Part shown: one piece after another, positions 58,214 through 64,000 of the stretch | Position numbering within the stretch: the first letter of the stretch is position 1 | Layout of the letters: each line of letters begins with the position of its first letter | Assembly (NCBI RefSeq): GCF_020921035.1 | Contig: NC_063152.1 | Span: 1,990,001 to 2,054,000 of the forward strand | DNA from: Rhodamnia argentea | Lineage: Eukaryota; Streptophyta; Magnoliopsida; Myrtales; Myrtaceae | DNA: 64,000 bases | Direction of reading: 5' to 3' | Program-made: the position numbers and the translations under genes | The notes under the pieces: model-generated | What the model was told of the DNA's origin: nothing | The model's input: the letters and a program-made list of their open reading frames with translations, nothing else | The model's database searches: none

Positions 58214-61200
58214 TAACTCCATATAAAGATGTTCATTTGTGAGTTACAAACTAAATAACCTTAAGGTTAAAGGGTTGACTCCGCCCTCGGTTGTTAGCCT
58301 ATTAACAGTTAAGAGAAAGACACAAAGGATAGAAAGAAAAAAAATTTGAAATAAAATATAAAAGACATATAATAAAAATCAGAGAATTAAAAAGAAATTA
58401 CAAAAGATGTTCATATCAACGGGCCATGTCATGTAGAATAGACGACATCCATTTTCGGTCTAATTGGTTGGAAGGACTACATTGACAAATTATCAAAATG
58501 TTTAGGATTAAATTGACACAATTAAAAAGTTTAGAGCTGAATTGATTGTCAATAGAATAAATTTAAAATTTTTTGGACAATTTTACCATCAAATTTGTCT
58601 AGTGTAGAGAAGACTCGTACAAATCCCACTTGGCTTGGCAAACAGACTACTTGGGAAATCCATTTTCCTCAACGTGCGAAACTGGCAAAATGTCTGTTAC
58701 GGTGAAGAATTCTCCCAACTCTGAACGAAACACAGCTGATTTTTTTAGTAATCTTGGATGGCTTCCGAAGAACAATGTCATTCGATATATCAATGCAAGC
58801 TAGTTTAGTTTATAAGAGTAATCGTAAGTTCATTCAAAGTATCTTGGCTACGACAAATAGGTCATTGTTGCTCATGTAAAAGTAGTTTTGCCTCTAGTTC
58901 GTTAAACCAAGAACGCGATGAAGTGTCTCTCTTGCTTGTTCGGAGCGTGCCTTAGGGGGCTGCAGCCAATGGATGACACAAAATTGACCATTTCAGTGGT
59001 ACTAATGATTGTCCATCCTCTCTATCTTGTCGATTTTCTAGTCAACAATGTACAGAAGAAAAAGAAAACAAGAATGGTTTTCTCTTTGCCTCCAAGGCTC
59101 CCATTAGCAGCCCCAGCAAACCAAACTGAAATGTTTGGTCAATTCTCTCATCTCCAAAAGAACTTGCCATCCATTCACCATGAACGTATTCCACTTTTCT
59201 TATCACCATCCTTTGTCTTCCAAAATGTCTTCAAATTCAATTTCTCATCTCTTATGGTCAAAATTTTATTCGCAGGGACATATTTATACTTCTCTTTATC
59301 TCTTTTATGTATATTTGGCCAATGGCCAATTTGTTTCGCTCATGATTGACTTTCGGTTCGTCTGTGTATCTTGTTCACCAACATACATGTGGCTAACTAG
59401 GTCCACCTCCTTGGTCGAGTGTAAAGCAAGTCATCCTCGCAGAGCTAAAGATTCACAAAGATATTGTAGACATTAATTTTGTTGAGATACACGTGTGATT
59501 TGTATTAGAAAAGTCTCACATTGAGAAATTGGTGTAGTGTTGAGTAATTGATACATCTTATTCGACTCATAACTCGCTCATTTAAGCTTTTGAGTGAAGG
59601 CGACGGGCTGAGATTTGGGCTTTGATGCCAGGAGAGAGTGTAGAGAAGTAGGAGGTAATACAAGTGAACTTGAATGGATAGAACACTCGTTACCCATAGA
59701 AATCCACATAAAGGATAAGAGTAAAAACCAGAACAACTCCTTGTTCTCAAGCCAAAGGTAATAATTTATGAATGAATCAAGTCTGCCTTTTTCATTCATC
59801 TTAGTATGCTTATATAGACGAGCATGGAACAACTCTCTAAGCTCGAGTGGCTCTTCATAGGAAAGAGACTAAGAATTTAAAAGACATAGGAACTACAAAA
59901 GTAATAAAGTCCTAGGAACTGGAAAACGCATTAAACACTTAGAGACTAGAACTTGGACTCTTTGAGAACTTAAATGACATTTTAGACCTTGAAAAACATG
60001 AAAGATAATGATGGTTGAAGGTCTTCATACTTTGACAGTTCCTAGGTTGTTGAATTAATGACTTTAAGTGAATGTGAACATTCCCCCATCACAAAGTGAT
60101 GAATTACCGACAGAAGCTCGTGAATCCGCAACAAGGAGATCGGTAACTAAGAAATTGGTAACTTCATAGCCGCATCGGTATTTTCATAGAATTCTCCGGC
60201 ATCAAGCTCCCTCCTAGCGACTTTCCCGGGTGAAGCTATCGGATTTCGTTGTGCGCTCTCAATAAGTTTGACGTAGAAATGAATGTAGGGAAGCTAAGAG
60301 TGGAGCACAGTGAAAACAGTACTTCAAGTTAAGAGAGATCATGGTCATGGACCCCATCAGATGGAGGAACGCTTGTTTTTCCCTGTGCAAATGCCGCCTG
60401 TGTGTACGGTACTGTGGGGAGATGGAACTGGTTACTTGAAGAGAGACGCAATATCCAAAGATGGGTTTAGTCACTTTTTCCTTTAAAGGGAGGTTCCTTA
60501 TAAGATGATAAATTTTCCCAAGAATCTGATGGGCTTCACTTTTGCCATTTTTGGACAAAAACAGACTCAGACAAACTAAAACATAAAGGGATTGACACGA
60601 GCAAGACGATCAACGTCTCACTTAGATTTTACTTCCCCTTAACAAAACCAAACAAAACCCGAGAGAGAGAGAGAGAGAGATTCTTTTGTCACTTTTGACT
60701 TTTTCTCAGATGTGAAAGCTTTTTCTCCCTGTAGTTCGCACCAGGCTGGGGGAAAAAATCCAACACTGAAATTGGGATTAGACGTGTGAGCTGACAACAA
60801 CTGCGCTGCGCCCTTCACTCTGCATTAGGGTTTTCGGTTTCCTTGTCCCCGCTTTCCGATTTCTCTTTTCGTGCGTGATCAAACCAATCTAAAAGGAAAA
60901 GCTCCTTTAAAGTCCATAATCTTATCGACGACAGCTATAATTAATCTGCACGAAAGTTATCTAATCTTTCCCTTCTGTTTGAGAACACTCGAGAAAGGTA
61001 TGGATAGTTTATGGGGGGCGCAATGTGATGGTTTTCGATGTATTTGGTACGCCTACAAATACTTATATGGAGTGTCGTGATTTGAGCTCGTGAGTCTCAA
61101 ACTATACTCTATTAATTATTGAATTCCACAACCATCACCCTCGTCATGTTTATGACGAATAAATTGAAAGTGAAACTGAAACATCAATATTGAGTTAGAA

Positions 61201-62395
61201 GGTTAATATAAGGATTTATTTGTCATTCAATTGCTTTGTTTTTTAAGTAGTTTATGACAAAGAAGTCCATCTATATAAATCTTGGGTCCAAACACAATAA
61301 ATCTCCTCATGGATGAAGTAACACATGAGCCAAAAAAATAGGATAAATGTATCCCGATGTGAACATTTTTATGCTTCATGGTGTGTTTAGAATCGAACTG
61401 AAGTTATCCACCTCATTCACGCATTAAATATCCATCCTTATGGACTAAACCAATTTGGTGGAAGTAACTTTTTGACCTTTACAGCATTTTTTCACTCTAC
61501 CTATATACTCTTAATGTGGAATTCTATTATCTTAACCATATGTAGTTGCTAAATAGTACATCGATTATGAATTATCAAATGTAAGATTTACATATTGACG
61601 ACTAAAGTAAACAAAGGGTTTGAGTTGACATTGCAAAAGATGCATATCGTTCATCGTCTTCAGTGTCCCAACTCGTGTCACTTACGTAGATCTTAGCCAA
61701 CATCTAGCTTGGCTTTGATTTTTGAAAGAGGTTGATACTCATTGTCATAAATATCCTATAACAAGAGTCAAGCCAAAGTAAAGAGTCCATCCCAGTGTAA
61801 AAACCAAAAAATAGTTGTAGCTGCATTAGAATGGATGTACCAAGTTCTTATTGTTTATAAAAGTGGAACTCTCATGAATTTACGTTCTCCCACTAGAAGG
61901 GAGGTTATGCCCATGACGAGAAGCGACATTAATCATTATGTTAATGGTGATTTATAACCACTAGTGTCTCATTTGAACCCCAAACCCTAATTGCACCTGC
62001 CATTCTCTCACTGTTTTAGTCTCTTAGTTTCTCACTTAGCAACAACAAAAAGACTCGATCTCTTAGTTAGAGAAAGCAGTCACACAGTGTACGTTCTACA
62101 GAATGAAGAACAACTTGAAACGAACGAAAATCTTTCGAAAACCCTAGCTATTCCATGTGAAGTTATACATCCGATCCATGTTCGTAAGATCAAGCAAGCC
62201 ATCCGAGTGGCCATCTTAGCTTCGCTAGAAACAAGGTTCATGACCGGCTACCCAATATAGCCGAGCATATCCGATTCTTGAGCAAAAACCTACCAGATGT
62301 CGCTTGGATATTCATGGGGAAACCACGATCCCAAACACTGTCCTCTTTCTTCATTCTGATTCATTTCTTGATCGAATTAGGCTCAAACTCCATAC
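58214..62395. other. Gene-free intergenic stretch
   Basis: No supportable gene. About 58440-58560 holds a repeat of the 'ggactacattgacaaatt' type. The 143-codon ORF at 58918-59349 and the 89-codon ORF at 61991-62260 have no recognised motif. 'tctcacattgagaaattgg' near 59513 resembles sequences common in short LTR elements, but no pair of repeats was found. A (GA)n tract is at 60661-60680. Confidence 0.5.
60661..60680. repeat. GA microsatellite
   Basis: A pure (GA)10 tract. Confidence 0.9.
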
Positions 62396-64000
62396 ATTAA
62401 GGTGGACTTTCGCAAGGCCTACGATACGGTTGACTGGGATTTCATAGAAGTGGTATTGCAAGCCTTCGGTTTTCCTGAAACATTTGCCAGGCTAATCATG
62501 GTTTGTATTTGCACTCCCAAATTCTCTATGGCTATTAATGGGGAACTACATGGTTTCTTCGCTGCTGGGAGGGGCATTCGACAGGGGGACCTCATGTCGC
62601 CATATTTATTTACACTAATCATGGAAATCTTCTCGGGTATCATCAGACTGCAGACTTGGCAGCCGGGCTTTAAATACTTTTGGAGGTGCAAGCCTACCCA
62701 GCTCACACATCTGTTCTTTGCGGATGATGTACTACTTTTCGTGGAGGCAAACCTACCAACGGCTACATTGATGAAGGATGGCCTCGATAGATTCTCTACA
62801 TGGGCTGGTCTTAGGCCAAATCTGTCCAAGAGTGAGATCTTCTTCTCCGGGGGTTCTATGGAGCTAAAAGAAGCAATCCTCAATGTCTTTGGCTTCCATA
62901 AATGTGCTATGCCATTCCGGTACCTAGGTGTCCCTGTTATTGCCTCAAGATTGTCAAGAGTGGACTGTGACTCCCTGGTGAACTTGATAACGGCTAGAGC
63001 TCAATCTTGGACTCAACGCTTTCTATCCTTTGCGGGTCGGCTTCAACTCATCAGGTAAGTTCTACATGCAATTCACGTTTACTGGGTTGCTGTGTTTATG
63101 CTACCCAAGGCCGTATTGTCTCGAATAGAACGAATCCTAAGGCAATTCCTGTGGAAGGGGCCGAGACTTGGTGTTGGGGGTGCAAAAGTCTCGTGGGATG
63201 ATGTTTGCCTTCCCAAAGAAGAGGGGGGGCACGGGATAAGGAGACTTGTTGATTGCAATAGGGCAGCGATGCTTAAACATATATGGCTTTTGTTTACGGA
63301 CAGAGAATCATTATGGTGCAAATGGATTCATTCCACGTTCCTAAAGAACAATAATTTTTGGGTAGTCACCAGGCCAACGTTCTGTTCTTGGGCGTGGAAA
63401 AAAATACTTGATTTGAGGATGGACTTTCTGCATCTCTTTACTTGGCGGTTGGGCAGTGGATGCAATGTGTCTTTTTGGTTTGATTCTTGGCATCCACGCG
63501 GACCGCTCAACAAAGTCTTTTCCAACATCGACATTTACCGTTCGGGCATCCCTCGGAAAGCCACGGTTGCTGATGTGTTTGCCGTCCCCGGTCACCAATC
63601 ATAGATTGTGGCCACCATTCGAGCATGGCCCGAGCAGATCCCACCCCTTGACCCGAGCCGTTCTGATCGCTTTGCTTGGCTTGGCCACTCCTCCGGTGAC
63701 TTCTCCATTGCCTCAGCCTGGAATATCATAAGGCCGAGAGGACAAGAAGTACAGTGGTATGCTTTCATTTGGAATCGTTCTCTGGCACCTAGGCACTCAT
63801 TCCATCTATGGCTGGCCATGCGGAACCGACTACCCACCCAGGTGGTACCGATTAGTTACAACCGGATTTCGGATGCAACATGTGCCTTTTGTCGGTGTAG
63901 ACCGGATAGTGTCGTTCATTTATATTTTGGATGCCACCACACGGCGTCTCTTGCTTCATATTGGGCGGCCAAGTGCAATCTTGCATGGTATAATAGGCCT
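62396..64000 (+). pseudogene. LINE (L1-type) reverse transcriptase fragment, cut by window end
   Basis: Non-LTR reverse transcriptase, ORF2 type. Homology starts mid-domain ('KVDFRKAYDTVDWDF') with no endonuclease upstream, so the copy is 5'-truncated. RT motifs: 'GIRQGDLMSPYLF' near 62572, 'FFADDVLLF' near 62714 with both catalytic Asp, and 'FRYLGVP' near 62919. A TAA after 'LQLIR' at about 63056 and a TAG near 63602 break the frame, which otherwise continues in the same frame. After about 63760 a zf-RVT domain follows ('FIWNRSLAPRHSFHLWLA', then CAFC..H..C). The 3' end lies beyond the window. Confidence 0.88.

Noticed and set aside
59500..60100. Possible short LTR element ('tctcacattgagaaattgg', 'attcccccatcac')
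   Set aside because: No pair of terminal repeats, primer-binding site or target duplication could be found.
1..64000. CRISPR arrays, prophage, operons or gene clusters as an undescribed system
   Set aside because: The window is a plant nuclear segment. Repeats are microsatellites and transposons, and neighbouring intact genes have no common pathway.

Overview
This is nuclear DNA from a flowering plant, very probably a woody core eudicot (a rosid; Myrtaceae-like repeats are possible but I cannot prove the family). The reasons are GT..AG introns of plant length, AT-rich intergenic DNA full of plant transposons, and plant-specific families: a vacuolar sorting receptor, a TPLATE-complex subunit and a PSPG-box UDP-glycosyltransferase. 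There is no bacterial operon, CRISPR array, rRNA or tRNA that I can support.

Layout. 1-4905: AT-rich flank with microsatellites and a local duplication. 4906-8705 (+): VSR6-type vacuolar sorting receptor, 12 exons. 9982-12833 (-): C-type lectin receptor-like kinase (At1g52310 type), 5 exons, tail-to-tail with the VSR gene. 13469-16286: a degraded hAT transposon with terminal inverted repeats and an 8-bp target duplication, nested in one arm of an older foldback element. 17141-18992 (+): SF3B5 (SF3b10), 4 exons. 20491-23761 (+): MOSC-domain mARC-like protein, 8 exons, with a non-autonomous hAT element in intron 6. 23762-28175: intergenic, with a TRIM remnant, a foldback element and unrecognised ORFs. 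28176-46590 (+): the endocytic adaptor subunit TASH3, 27 exons including a 21-bp microexon; its introns hold a Tourist-like MITE, a 263-bp TRIM and a 1.1-kb deleted Copia element, each with a target-site duplication. 47254-47868 (-): an internally deleted UGT pseudogene. 49441-54291 (+): a decayed Copia retrotransposon. 55518-56996 (-): an intact single-exon UGT71-type gene, the parent-like copy of the pseudogene. 57475-58213: another non-autonomous hAT element. 58214-62390: no recognisable gene. 62396-64000 (+): a 5'-truncated LINE reverse transcriptase that runs off the window.

The intact genes are unrelated housekeeping or signalling genes, not a pathway. VSR6 and TASH3 both belong to post-Golgi and endocytic traffic, and the VSR6/mARC pair is, from memory, also adjacent in Arabidopsis (At1g30900/At1g30910), so the first 24 kb may be a microsyntenic block. 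Exon chains were built by hand from ORFs, splice dinucleotides and reading phase. Every chain closes in frame: 627, 556, 87, 305 and 1206 aa, plus 492 aa for the intronless UGT.

I found no convincing undescribed biological system. The most informative points are the well-bounded transposon insertions and nestings, a receptor kinase without a DFG aspartate, and a glycosyltransferase (with its pseudogene) that carries Asn where the catalytic His normally sits.
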